A stretch of DNA of 5,901 nt from Pseudomonadota bacterium (GCA_023453655.1 JAEXTE010000271.1:1-5901), one strand, 5' to 3'. Counted from the first letter of the stretch, positions 1 through 5,901 are shown. Program-made: numbers and translations. Notes: generated from the letters alone by a model not told the origin.

Positions 1-299
1 ATGGGGGCATGATCGCCGATCGCGCCCGCGCCTGGGCGTGAATGCGGACCGCCTGCATCCGGCGGCGGGCGGCGGTCGTGCGCAAGCTCGTCGTTGATCA
101 GCAGCATGTCGTGGATCCGGTGGGAAGAGAGGTCGGCAACGAAGTGCGGGGGTGGTGCGGGCAGCTGGCGAGACGGGCAGGCGTCATCCGCGCCACCGGT
201 GCCTGGGCAGGCCATGGCCGCGCGGCGAAGAACCGTGGGCGGCGTGGATGCCGCACCGTCGCCACGGGCGACGCGGGCGACGGGCGGATGCTGTACATG
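1..299 (-). other. Post-cysW region with an open frame running off the window edge
   Basis: After the cysW stop the same minus-strand frame stays open for about 100 codons to the window edge. ATG codons in it lie at 215 and 107. The part from about 143 to 69 has protein-like, G/C3-rich codons (PHFVADLSSHRIHDMLLIND then ELAHD); the flanking parts are Pro/Gly/Arg-rich. Neither ATG has a clear ribosome site and I do not recognise the product. It is not CysA: no CysA-like N-terminus and no Walker A appears. On the plus strand a short frame ends with a TGA at 39-41 (GGMIADRARAWA, G/C3-rich) and could be the tail of a convergent gene. No intrinsic terminator with a T-run is visible. I cannot decide between a partial minus-strand gene, a convergent gene end and plain intergenic DNA. 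Confidence 0.3.
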
Positions 300-307
300 T
301 CATCCAT
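98..307 (-). CDS. Doubtful small open frame overlapping the cysW stop
   Basis: A 69-codon frame whose ATG overlaps the cysW stop codon (ATGGATGA), a layout often seen with translationally coupled genes. The first 20 or so codons (MDDMYSIRPSPASPVATV...) have G/C-rich third positions. The rest is Pro/Arg/Ser/Cys-rich with no recognisable domain, membrane segment or motif, and it looks like out-of-frame GC-rich DNA. There is only a poor ribosome site (AAGG about 12 nt upstream). It does not resemble the CysA N-terminus. It could be a small orphan gene, but more likely it is chance. Confidence 0.15.
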   Translation of the reverse strand: MDDMYSIRPSPASPVATVRHPRRPRFFAARPWPAQAPVARMTPARLASCPHHPRTSLPTSLPTGSTTCC

Positions 308-1160
308 GCCTGCGGTGCGCCTTGGCCAGTGCGTCGCCGTGCCTGGCCTCCAGCCAGAACTTCAGCACCAGGGTCACCAGCGCCAGTCCCGCCAGCAGGG
401 AAGACACGGCGAACGCGCCCGTGCTGTCGAACTCGTTGTAGAGGATCTCGATGTGCAGCGGCAGGGTGTTTGTCAGGCCGCGGATGTGGCCCGAGACCAC
501 CGACACCGCGCCGAACTCGCCCATCGCGCGCGCGCCGCACAGCAGCACGCCGTACAGCAGGCCCCACTTGATGTTGGGCAGGGTCACGCGGAAGAACATG
601 GTCCAGGCGCCGGCGCCGAGCGAGCGCGCCACCACCTCCTCCTCGCTGCCCTGCTGCTGCATCAGCGGGACAAGCTCGCGCACCACGAAGGGGAAGGTGA
701 TGAACAGCGTGGCCAGCACGATGCCGGGGCGCGCGAACAGGATCTTGACGTCCCAGGCACGCAGCAGGTCGGCGAACCAGCCCTGCGAACCGAACAGCAG
801 CACCAGGCACAGGCCCGCCACCACCGGCGAGACCGCGAACGGCAGGTCGACCAGGGCCAGCAGCGCGCGCTTGCCGCGGAACTCGAAGCGGGTCAGCGCC
901 CAGGCCGCGAACACGCCGAACACGCCGTTGACCGGGATCACGATGGCGGCGGTGAACAGGGTCAGCTTCAGCGCCGACAGCGCGTCGGGCGTGGTCAGCG
1001 CGTTCCACCACGTGGCGAAGCCCTTGCCGAAGGCCGACAGCAGCACCATCAGCAGCGGCAACACCACCAGCAGCAGCATCACCAGTACGGCGCTGCCGAT
1101 CAGCAGGCGCCGCAGCCAGGCCGGCGGCTCCAGTCCGTGCGCGGCGTGCGGATCAGACAT
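300..1160 (-). CDS. cysW: Sulfate ABC transporter permease CysW
   Basis: A 286-residue inner-membrane permease (E. coli CysW is about 291 aa), the partner of CysT. Hydrophobic segments lie near residues 18-43, 63-90, 105-124, 145-165, 197-220 and 248-269. The EAA-type coupling loop is at about 173-200 (EEEVVARSLGAG, then FFRVTLPNIKWG). Typical stretches are LVDLPFAVSPVVAGL (103-117), GARAMGEFGAVSVVSGHI (209-226) and the LPLHIEILYNEF block (233-244), matching CysW rather than CysT. The ATG at 1160 overlaps the cysT stop by 8 nt and has AGGAG 8 nt upstream (1169-1173), so translation is probably coupled. The C-terminus (EARHGDALAKAHRRHG) looks complete. In most sulfate operons the ATPase gene cysA follows directly; here it does not start in the remaining 299 nt. 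Confidence 0.95.
   Translation of the reverse strand: MSDPHAAHGLEPPAWLRRLLIGSAVLVMLLLVVLPLLMVLLSAFGKGFATWWNALTTPDALSALKLTLFTAAIVIPVNGVFGVFAAWALTRFEFRGKRALLALVDLPFAVSPVVAGLCLVLLFGSQGWFADLLRAWDVKILFARPGIVLATLFITFPFVVRELVPLMQQQGSEEEVVARSLGAGAWTMFFRVTLPNIKWGLLYGVLLCGARAMGEFGAVSVVSGHIRGLTNTLPLHIEILYNEFDSTGAFAVSSLLAGLALVTLVLKFWLEARHGDALAKAHRRHG
834..857 (-). repeat. 24-bp exact repeat, cysW copy (with 1681-1704 in cysT)
   Basis: Twenty-four identical bases occur here and at 1681-1704 in the same orientation and the same codon phase. Both encode ALVDLPFA, residues 102-109 of CysW and 106-113 of CysT. It reflects the common ancestry of the two permeases in a conserved block before the third membrane segment. 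Recombination between the copies would delete 847 bp and leave an in-frame CysT-CysW chimera. Confidence 0.85.
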
Positions 1161-2019
1161 CGCGGCGGCTCCTGCGTTCGTGGCGGAACAGCAGCGGGAT
1201 CAGGTTGATCGCCAGCAGGCAGGCGAACGAGGCGGCCAGCATCAGCGCCGCCAGCGCGATCGCGCCGTTGTAGTCGTACTCCTCCAGGCGGATGGTGATC
1301 AGCAGCGGCGCGATCTCGGTCTGGTAGGGCTTGTTGCCGGCGATGAAGATCACCGAGACGTATTCGCCCAGCGCGCGCGCGAATGCGAGCGAGAAGCCGG
1401 TCAGAAGCGCCCGCAGCAGTACCGGCAGCACCACCCCCCGCAGCGCGGTGAGGCGCGATGCGCCCAGCGAGGCTGCCGCCTGCTCCTGCTCGTGGCCCAG
1501 CGATTCGAGGATCGGCTGCACCGTGCGCACCGCGAACGGCAGGCCGATGAACACCAGCGCGATCACGATCCCCGTCATCTGGTAGGCGACCTGGATGCCG
1601 CGCGGTTCGAGGAATTGCCCGATCCAGCCGTTGGGCGAGTAGATCGCCGTCAGCGCGATGCCGGCCACGGCCGTGGGCAGCGCGAACGGCAGGTCGACCA
1701 GGGCGTCGAGCAGGCGCCGGCCGGGAAAGCGGTAGCGCACCAGGACCCAGGCCACCAGCATGCCGGCCAGCGAGGCGACAAGGGCAGCGGCGAAGGAGGC
1801 GCCGAAACTCACCTTCAGCGCCGCCTGCACGCGTTCGTCCTGGACCGCCCGCAGCCAGCCGGCGCTGCCCAGCCCCGCCGCGCGGACCGTGAGCGCGGCC
1901 AGCGGCAGCAGCACCACCACGCCCAGCCAGGCCATGCCCAGCCCGAGGCTCAGGCCGAAGCCGGGCAGCGGTCGGCGCCAGCGGGGGCGCGACAGGGAGG
2001 GCAGTGCCAGCGTGCTCAT
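1153..2019 (-). CDS. cysT: Sulfate ABC transporter permease CysT (CysU)
   Basis: A 288-residue inner-membrane permease (the E. coli protein is about 277 aa) that pairs with CysW to form the sulfate/thiosulfate channel. About six hydrophobic segments can be drawn, near residues 22-46, 72-94, 108-127, 148-168, 198-222 and 255-277. The cytoplasmic EAA-type loop that docks on the ATPase is at about 178-200 (EQEQAAASLGASRLTALRG then VVLPV), with the conserved ASLGAS...LP pattern. Further family hallmarks are ALVDLPFALPTAVAG (106-120), ALGEYVSVIFIAGN (216-229) and EEYDYNGA (246-253). No in-frame start lies upstream before a stop codon at 2092-2094, so the ATG at 2019 is the most likely start. It lacks a recognisable Shine-Dalgarno sequence, unlike cysW. 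The gene is 100 nt after sbp and overlaps cysW by 8 nt. Confidence 0.95.
   Translation of the reverse strand: MSTLALPSLSRPRWRRPLPGFGLSLGLGMAWLGVVVLLPLAALTVRAAGLGSAGWLRAVQDERVQAALKVSFGASFAAALVASLAGMLVAWVLVRYRFPGRRLLDALVDLPFALPTAVAGIALTAIYSPNGWIGQFLEPRGIQVAYQMTGIVIALVFIGLPFAVRTVQPILESLGHEQEQAAASLGASRLTALRGVVLPVLLRALLTGFSLAFARALGEYVSVIFIAGNKPYQTEIAPLLITIRLEEYDYNGAIALAALMLAASFACLLAINLIPLLFRHERRSRRDV
1169..1173 (-). promoter_or_regulatory. Ribosome binding site of cysW
   Basis: AGGAG on the minus strand, inside the 3' end of cysT, lies 8 nt before the cysW ATG at 1160. It confirms that start and suggests that CysW can be translated by independent initiation as well as by coupling to cysT. Confidence 0.7.
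1681..1704 (-). repeat. 24-bp exact repeat, cysT copy
   Basis: This is the second copy of the repeat described at 834-857. It encodes ALVDLPFA at CysT residues 106-113. The flanks diverge at once (LPTAVAG here, VSPVVAG in CysW), which points to strong constraint plus shared codon choice, or to a short gene-conversion tract. Confidence 0.85.
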
Positions 2020-2053
2020 CGGCGGGAACGTGATGTCGAAGGAGGGGCGGGGT

Positions 2054-2065
2054 GGCGCATGCGCC
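2054..2065. repeat. Perfect 12-bp palindrome beside the larger one
   Basis: GGCGCATGCGCC is a perfect palindrome two bases away from the 24-bp inverted repeat, within the same sbp-cysT gap. It could form a second small hairpin (4-bp stem if a CATG loop is left) or be part of a composite intercistronic element. On its own a 12-bp palindrome in GC-rich DNA is weak evidence; its position next to the larger one makes it worth noting. Confidence 0.5.
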
Positions 2066-2067
2066 GC

Positions 2068-2091
2068 TGCGGCGGGAGCGCTCCCGCCGCA
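2068..2091. repeat. Perfect 24-bp palindrome between sbp and cysT
   Basis: The sequence from TGCGGCGGGAGC to its exact reverse complement is a perfect 24-bp inverted repeat. In RNA it would fold as a 10-bp, nearly all-GC stem with a 4-nt GCGC loop. It starts 29 nt after the sbp stop and ends 48 nt before the cysT ATG. No run of U follows on the minus-strand transcript, so it is not a canonical intrinsic terminator. Hairpins in this position in transporter operons can protect the upstream binding-protein mRNA from 3' exonucleases and lower expression of the permeases. That role is inferred here. A dimeric-protein binding site is the alternative. Confidence 0.8.
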
Positions 2092-2119
2092 TCATGCCGG
2101 CCTGGTGCCGAGCGACGCA

Positions 2120-3136
2120 TCAGCGCGGACGGTAGATCTGGTCGAAGAAGCCGCCGTCGGCGAAGTGCAGCTGCTGCGCCTTGGCCCAGCCGCCGAACGC
2201 GTCGTCGATGGTGACCAGGCGGATCGGCTTGAAGTGCGCGATCGCGCTCGCCGGCACCGACTCCGGCCGCGAGGGACGGTAGTGGTGCTTGGCCGCCAGG
2301 TGCTGGCCTTCGGCCGAGTACAGGTGCTGCAGGTAGGCCTCGGCCACCTCGCGGGTGCCGCGCTTGGCGACGTTGGCGTCGACCACGGCCACAGGCGGTT
2401 CGGCCTTGATGCTGAGGCTGGGATAGACGATCTCGAACTTCGAGGCGGTGTCGCCGTCGGCCAGGGTCAGCAGGGCCTCGTTCTCCCAGGCCAGCAGCAC
2501 GTCGCCGATGCCGCGCTCGACGAACGTGGTGGTGGAGCCGCGTGCGCCGGTGTCGAGCACCGGGACGTTGGCGAACAGCTTCTTCAGGTAGTCCACCACC
2601 AGCTCGCCCTTGCGGTACTCGCGCGAGGCCCAGGCCCACGCAGCCAGGTAGTTCCAGCGCGCGCCGCCCGAGGTCTTGGGATTGGGCGTGACCACGGCGA
2701 TGCCCGGCTTGGCGAGGTCGCCCCAGTCCTGGATCTTCTTCGGGTTGCCCTTGCGCACCAGGAATACGATGGTCGAGGTGTAGGGCGAACTGTTGTTGGG
2801 CAGGCGCTGCTGCCAGTCCTTCGCGATCAGGTTGCTGTTCTCGACGATCGCGTCGATGTCGCCCGACAGGGCGAGCGTGACCACGTCGGCCTCCAGCCCG
2901 TCGATCACCGAGCGCGCCTGCTTGCCCGAGCCGCCGTGCGAGGCGCGCACGGTCACGGTCTGGCCGGTGTCGGCCTTCCACTTCTTCGCGAACGCGTCGT
3001 TGAACTCGGCATAGAGCTCGCGGGTGGGGTCGTAGGAGACGTTGAGCAGTTCCAGGTCCTGCGCGTGGGCGCTGGCCGCCAGTCCGGCGAGGCCCAGGGC
3101 AAGCGCGGCGAGGATGCGTTTTGCGGGAATGTGCAT
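2120..3136 (-). CDS. sbp: Periplasmic sulfate-binding protein of the sulfate ABC transporter
   Basis: A 338-residue periplasmic solute-binding protein (E. coli Sbp is about 329), which captures sulfate and delivers it to the CysT/CysW channel. The signal peptide is at residues 1-25: MHIPAKR, a hydrophobic Ala/Leu core, and cleavage after AHA|QD. Hallmarks are [13 protein letters not shown] (30-42), [16 protein letters not shown] (66-81) and NPKTSGGAR (152-160), which fits the PROSITE-type sulfate-binding signature NPK[ST]SGx[29 protein letters not shown] (195-221) and the C-terminal [15 protein letters not shown] (308-322) are also typical. The start at 3136 is supported by the signal peptide and by GGAA about 8 nt upstream; the frame is open far upstream into the porin gene, but only as an out-of-frame shadow. 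It follows the porin by 20 nt. A thiosulfate-preferring CysP is possible, since the family overlaps in ligand. The sequence resembles Sbp more closely. Confidence 0.95.
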   Translation of the reverse strand: MHIPAKRILAALALGLAGLAASAHAQDLELLNVSYDPTRELYAEFNDAFAKKWKADTGQTVTVRASHGGSGKQARSVIDGLEADVVTLALSGDIDAIVENSNLIAKDWQQRLPNNSSPYTSTIVFLVRKGNPKKIQDWGDLAKPGIAVVTPNPKTSGGARWNYLAAWAWASREYRKGELVVDYLKKLFANVPVLDTGARGSTTTFVERGIGDVLLAWENEALLTLADGDTASKFEIVYPSLSIKAEPPVAVVDANVAKRGTREVAEAYLQHLYSAEGQHLAAKHHYRPSRPESVPASAIAHFKPIRLVTIDDAFGGWAKAQQLHFADGGFFDQIYRPR

Positions 3137-3156
3137 GGGATTGATTCCGGGAAAGG

Positions 3157-4626
3157 TCAGAAGGAGAACTGCGCGCGCGTGAAGAAGGTCTTCTCGTCGG
3201 GACGGTCGCCGTCCGCGGCGCCGCCTTCGAAATCCGCCTGCGCGTAGTTGGCGACCAGCTTGAGGTTGCCGGTGAGGTACCAGTTCAGGCCGATGGTCCA
3301 GGCGGTGATGCGCGCGGCGGCGCTGGACGGGTCGGCGTAGAGCGGGAAGGCGGCGTCGTCGATGTCGAGGCGGCCATAGCGGCCGGTCAGCTCGAACGCG
3401 CCCCAGCCGCCCTGTCCCGGCGAGAACGGGCGGTTGGGCTTCACCCCGCGGTAGGCGGCCTTCTCGCCGGTCAGCACCCAGCTGCCCAGCACTTGCCAGG
3501 CGCTGTTGTCGAGCGCGGCGCGCGCGCCGCTGGCGGTGTCGACCACGTCCTGGCTGGAGCGGATGTACTCGCCCAGCAGGCCCACCGGGCCGGCGTACCA
3601 GTAGGCCTGCGGCGACCAGCGCGCGTGGGTGCCGTCGGCCGCCGCGCTGGCGCGATAGCCGAAGAAGGTGGCCTGGCCCGGCGTGCGGTAGCGCGGCAGG
3701 AAGCTGTTGCCGCCGCCCTGCTTGTCGCCGGTGCTGGCGCCGACGCCGAAGCCCAGTCCGGCCAGGGCGCTGTCGCTGCCCTTCCACGGCTCGAAGAACA
3801 GCCGTCCGGCGACCTCGAACTCGTCGTCCGGATTGGTGCCGGGCGCGTCGCGGCCGTCGACGGCGCCGTTGTACACGCCCAGCACGTAGCCGACCTTGGC
3901 GTTGGCGGCCGTGCCCTGCAGCTGCACGCCGATGTCGCGGTTGGGCGCGATCTCGGACGGCAGGCCGCGCTCGACGAAGCCCAGCGAGGCGCTGCTCTGC
4001 AGGCGCTCCAGGCCCACCGGCAAGGTGGTCTTGCCCACGCGCAGGGTCGCGGCGGGGCTGAACTTCAGGTCGATCCAGGCATCGACGATGCTGGCGCTGT
4101 CGCCTGCGAACTCGGGCGTCAGGCGGAAGCCGATCCAGTCGCCCCAGGTGCCTTCCAGGGTCGGGCGCAGGGTGCGCCACAGGAAGGTGTCGTTCTGGGT
4201 CAGCGCATTGTCGTCGACGTAGAAACGGCCGTCGGCCTGGGCCAGCACGCCCAGCTTGAGCTGGGTCCTGCCGTCGGCGCTGCGGATCGAGGCGCCCTTG
4301 TCGGCGGCGAGGGTGATTTCGGGGCCGGCTGGCTTTTCCGCCGGCGCCGGCGCGACGGCCGTGGCCTGGCGGTCGCGCTCGTCGAGGCCCTGCTCGATCG
4401 CGCGCAGGCGGCGGTCGAGTTCGGCCAGTGGATCCTGCACCGCACCGTCGACCGGCGCGATGCCCAGTCGCCGTTCGACGATGCGAAGGCGCTCGGCGAT
4501 CTGTTCGTGCGTGGGGGCGGCATCCTGCGCCGCCGCGGCGGTCGCGAGCAGCGACAGGCCCAGCGCGAGCGCGATGCGGCGGGGCCGCAGCGGCAACGGC
4601 GGGAACGGGGGGTCGAACAATCGCAT
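3157..4626 (-). CDS. OprO/OprP-family outer-membrane porin of the sulfate operon
   Basis: A 489-residue outer-membrane beta-barrel of the phosphate-selective porin O/P family (Porin_O_P). The signal peptide spans residues 1-33, with basic RPRR at 14-17, a hydrophobic core at 18-30 and probable cleavage at AAA|QD. Residues about 41-88 are a charged heptad-like stretch, probably a periplasmic trimerising coiled coil, followed by a Pro/Ala linker (about 90-102). Barrel hallmarks are [16 protein letters not shown] (154-169), VDAWIDLKF (181-189), [16 protein letters not shown] (195-210) and [18 protein letters not shown] (219-236). The C-terminal QFSF ends in Phe, as expected for BAM-inserted porins. 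The start at 4626 is chosen over an in-frame ATG at 4677 because AGAGGAA lies 5 nt upstream and the signal peptide then begins close to the N-terminus. Being 20 nt ahead of sbp, it probably passes sulfate or related anions. The usual automated name, 'phosphate/polyphosphate-selective porin', may mislead. Confidence 0.92.
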   Translation of the reverse strand: MRLFDPPFPPLPLRPRRIALALGLSLLATAAAAQDAAPTHEQIAERLRIVERRLGIAPVDGAVQDPLAELDRRLRAIEQGLDERDRQATAVAPAPAEKPAGPEITLAADKGASIRSADGRTQLKLGVLAQADGRFYVDDNALTQNDTFLWRTLRPTLEGTWGDWIGFRLTPEFAGDSASIVDAWIDLKFSPAATLRVGKTTLPVGLERLQSSASLGFVERGLPSEIAPNRDIGVQLQGTAANAKVGYVLGVYNGAVDGRDAPGTNPDDEFEVAGRLFFEPWKGSDSALAGLGFGVGASTGDKQGGGNSFLPRYRTPGQATFFGYRASAAADGTHARWSPQAYWYAGPVGLLGEYIRSSQDVVDTASGARAALDNSAWQVLGSWVLTGEKAAYRGVKPNRPFSPGQGGWGAFELTGRYGRLDIDDAAFPLYADPSSAAARITAWTIGLNWYLTGNLKLVANYAQADFEGGAADGDRPDEKTFFTRAQFSF

Positions 4627-4696
4627 GGCGTTTCCTCTGTGGGGTCCGGGAAGCGCCTCCGGTCGTCCGGTCGGCACGGGGTTGGGAACGGCGGCG
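4627..4696 (-). other. 70-nt gap between the DUF2292 gene and the porin gene
   Basis: Besides the porin ribosome site, this gap holds a 7-bp direct repeat with an 8-bp period (GACCGGA at 4672-4666 and again at 4664-4658, minus-strand sense). It also has a weak imperfect hairpin with CCGG arms just downstream. There is no U-tract, so no intrinsic terminator is seen, and no convincing -35/-10 promoter was found. Read-through from cysK into the porin is the simplest reading. Confidence 0.4.
4632..4638 (-). promoter_or_regulatory. Ribosome binding site of the porin gene (decides the start)
   Basis: On the minus strand AGAGGAA lies 5 nt before the ATG at 4626 and is the best Shine-Dalgarno match among the gene starts checked in this window. 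It supports the start at 4626 rather than the upstream in-frame ATG at 4677, which would add 17 residues of unlikely composition ahead of the signal peptide. Confidence 0.75.
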
Positions 4697-4894
4697 TCAG
4701 TCGCCGAGCCGCAGCTTCTGGCTGCGCGTGATCTGCACGATGCGCGAGGAGTGCACCACCACCTCGACCTGCCCGTAGGCCAGGTCGCGGACGGCGTCGA
4801 GGACGGCGCGCTCGGCCTCGCTGATCGGCGCCGGCTCGCGGGGATCGGCCGGCGCGGGCGCCGGGGGGCGCGTGGGGACGGAGGACAGGCTCAT
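4697..4894 (-). CDS. Small DUF2292 / YezD-family protein
   Basis: A 65-residue protein of unknown biochemical function. Residues 1-24 are a low-complexity Pro/Ala-rich leader. Residues 25-63 form the conserved part: a predicted helix (AERAVLDAVRDLAYGQ), then a beta-hairpin-like stretch (VEVVVHSSRIVQITRSQKLRL). The pattern 'LRxLxYGxVxVxVHxxRIVQIxRxxKxRL' is what I recall for DUF2292 (YezD). From general knowledge these small proteins often sit beside sulfate-assimilation genes, which fits here between cysK and a porin. There is no signal peptide or membrane segment, so it should be cytoplasmic. The ATG at 4894 is preceded by AGGA about 7 nt upstream. A longer in-frame extension overlapping cysK (to 5113) has shadow-like composition and was not used. 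The function is not assigned. A role in sulfur metabolism or its regulation is only an inference from context. Confidence 0.85.
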   Translation of the reverse strand: MSLSSVPTRPPAPAPADPREPAPISEAERAVLDAVRDLAYGQVEVVVHSSRIVQITRSQKLRLGD

Positions 4895-4916
4895 GGCGAT
4901 GTCCTGGTGGGAATGG

Positions 4917-5894
4917 TCAGGCGGCGTCGCGCGCACCCTCGATCCCGGCCAGCCATTCGTCGTCGGAACCTTCGACGAGGTTGGCGAACAGCGGGGTCGA
5001 GAAGTAGCGCTCGCCGGTGTCGGGCAGGGTGGCGAGCAGCACCGACCCCTGCGGCGCATCGGCGGCGACCTTGAGCGCGGCGGCGACCGTCGCGCCGGCG
5101 GAGATGCCGACAAACACGCCCTCCTCGGCTGCCAGGCGTCGCGCGGTGTCCAGCGCCTCGTCGTCGGTGACCGGCAGCAGCTGGTCGTGCACGGTGCGGC
5201 TGAGCACGTCGGGCAGGAAGTCCGGGGTCCAGCCCTGGATCTTGTGCGGCGTCCATTCCTTGCCGCCCAGCAGCGAGGCGCCGGCCGGTTCGGTGGCGAT
5301 GATCTTCACTTCGGGACGCGCGACCTTGAGCACTTCGCCCACGCCGGTGAGCGTGCCGCCCGTGCCCCAGCCGCTGACGAAGTAGTCGAGCCGGCGGCCG
5401 GCGAAATCGCGCAGGATCTCGGCCGCGGTGGTCTGGCGGTGGTAGGCGGGGTTGGCCGGGTTGGTGAACTGCGAGGCCAGGAACCAGCCGTGCTTCTCGG
5501 CCAGTTCCTTCGCCTTCTTCACCATGCCGGTGCCGCGCTCGGCGGCGGGGGTCAGGATCACCTTGGCGCCGTAGGCGCGCATCAGCTTGCGGCGCTCGAT
5601 CGAGAACGTCTCCACCATCACCGCGACGAAGCGGTAGCCGCGCGCGGCGGCTACCTGCGCCAGCGCCACGCCGGTGTTGCCGGAGGTGGCCTCGACGATG
5701 GTGTCGCCGGGCTTGAGCACGCCGCGCGCCTCGGCGTCGAGCACGATCGCGAGCGCGAGGCGGTCCTTGACCGAACCGCCTGGATTGAAGGATTCCACCT
5801 TTGCGTACAGGGTGACGTGCGCCGGCGCGATGCGGTGCAGCTTGACGATCGGGGTGTTGCCGATGGTGTCGAGGATGCTTTCGTACAGGGCCAT
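4917..5894 (-). CDS. cysK: Cysteine synthase A (O-acetylserine sulfhydrylase)
   Basis: A complete 325-residue protein, the usual length for CysK. It catalyses O-acetyl-L-serine + sulfide -> L-cysteine + acetate in the cytoplasm, the last step of sulfate assimilation. Visible hallmarks of the fold-type II PLP family are: NPGGSVKDR at residues 38-45, with K43 as the PLP Schiff-base lysine; the substrate-binding loop EATSGNTG at 68-75; the PLP-phosphate loop GTGGT at 177-181; GISAGA around 263-268; and PDTGERY at 291-297. The N-terminal TIGNTPIVKL is also typical. The start is the ATG at 5894; only 7 nt lie upstream, so its ribosome site and promoter are outside the window. It is the first visible gene of the run, 22 nt ahead of the small DUF2292 gene. 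CysM (the thiosulfate-using isozyme) is the main alternative. The longer form (325 aa) and the sulfate-transport context favour CysK. Confidence 0.96.
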   Translation of the reverse strand: MALYESILDTIGNTPIVKLHRIAPAHVTLYAKVESFNPGGSVKDRLALAIVLDAEARGVLKPGDTIVEATSGNTGVALAQVAAARGYRFVAVMVETFSIERRKLMRAYGAKVILTPAAERGTGMVKKAKELAEKHGWFLASQFTNPANPAYHRQTTAAEILRDFAGRRLDYFVSGWGTGGTLTGVGEVLKVARPEVKIIATEPAGASLLGGKEWTPHKIQGWTPDFLPDVLSRTVHDQLLPVTDDEALDTARRLAAEEGVFVGISAGATVAAALKVAADAPQGSVLLATLPDTGERYFSTPLFANLVEGSDDEWLAGIEGARDAA

Positions 5895-5901
5895 GGTCGG
5901 G

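Noticed and set aside
2068..2091. The 24-bp palindrome as a rho-independent terminator
   Set aside because: Neither strand has a T-run after the stem, and recognised operon genes continue downstream, so complete termination there is unlikely.
1100..2095. A 331-codon minus-strand frame overlapping cysT in another frame
   Set aside because: Arg/Gly/Pro-rich with no membrane segments. CysT in its own frame matches the permease family end to end.
42..2214. Long plus-strand open frames (42-1208, 451-2214) rich in Gln, Arg, His and Ala
   Set aside because: They are antisense to cysW and cysT. The Q/R/H-rich composition is the usual antisense shadow of Leu/Ala-rich membrane proteins in high-GC DNA, with no domain signature.
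2120..4180. A 686-codon minus-strand frame that would fuse a long N-terminal extension to Sbp
   Set aside because: The upstream part is an Arg-rich frame-shifted reading of the porin gene. The true Sbp starts at 3136 with a clean signal peptide.
4340..4351. 12-bp palindrome GCCGGCGCCGGC inside the porin gene
   Set aside because: It lies in the codons of the Ala/Pro linker and is expected from repetitive GCC/GGC codons; no independent role is supported.
3493..5074. Plus-strand frames opposite the porin, DUF2292 and cysK genes (3493-4731, 4256-5074)
   Set aside because: They are shadows of well-supported minus-strand genes. There are no motifs or credible starts, and the compositions are low-complexity Arg/Ala.
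1..5901. CRISPR arrays, tRNA/rRNA genes, insertion sequences, attachment sites or phage-defence genes
   Set aside because: No regularly spaced repeats, RNA-gene hallmarks, transposase frames or terminal inverted repeats were seen. The window is densely filled with sulfur-assimilation genes of uniform codon use.

Overview
The window is a high-GC segment (roughly 70% G+C by eye, with strongly G/C-biased third codon positions) that reads almost entirely on the minus strand. It carries most of a sulfate-uptake and cysteine-synthesis operon. Protein style and gene order suggest a gammaproteobacterium of the Xanthomonadaceae/Lysobacteraceae type (Xanthomonas, Lysobacter, Luteimonas). That placement is an inference from gene order and sequence feel, not from a search.

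In transcription order (right to left) the genes are: cysK, cysteine synthase A (5894-4917); a 65-residue DUF2292/YezD-like protein (4894-4697); an OprO/OprP-family outer-membrane porin (4626-3157); sbp, the periplasmic sulfate-binding protein (3136-2120); cysT (cysU), sulfate permease (2019-1153); and cysW, the second permease (1160-300). Gaps are 22, 70, 20 and 100 nt, followed by an 8-nt overlap, so a single transcript is likely. Its promoter would lie beyond position 5901, because only 7 nt precede the cysK start.

The genes form a path from outside the cell to product. The porin would admit the anion through the outer membrane, Sbp would capture sulfate in the periplasm, and CysT/CysW would form the inner-membrane channel. 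After reduction to sulfide by enzymes not in this window, CysK would make cysteine. DUF2292 has no established function but fits this sulfur context.

Two things stand out. The 100-nt sbp-cysT gap holds a perfect 24-bp palindrome next to a perfect 12-bp palindrome, probably an mRNA-processing or attenuation element. In addition, the expected ATPase gene cysA does not start in the 299 nt after cysW. That stretch contains only unrecognised small open frames. I do not see a wholly new system here; the window is a well-formed sulfur-assimilation locus with a few details worth checking.
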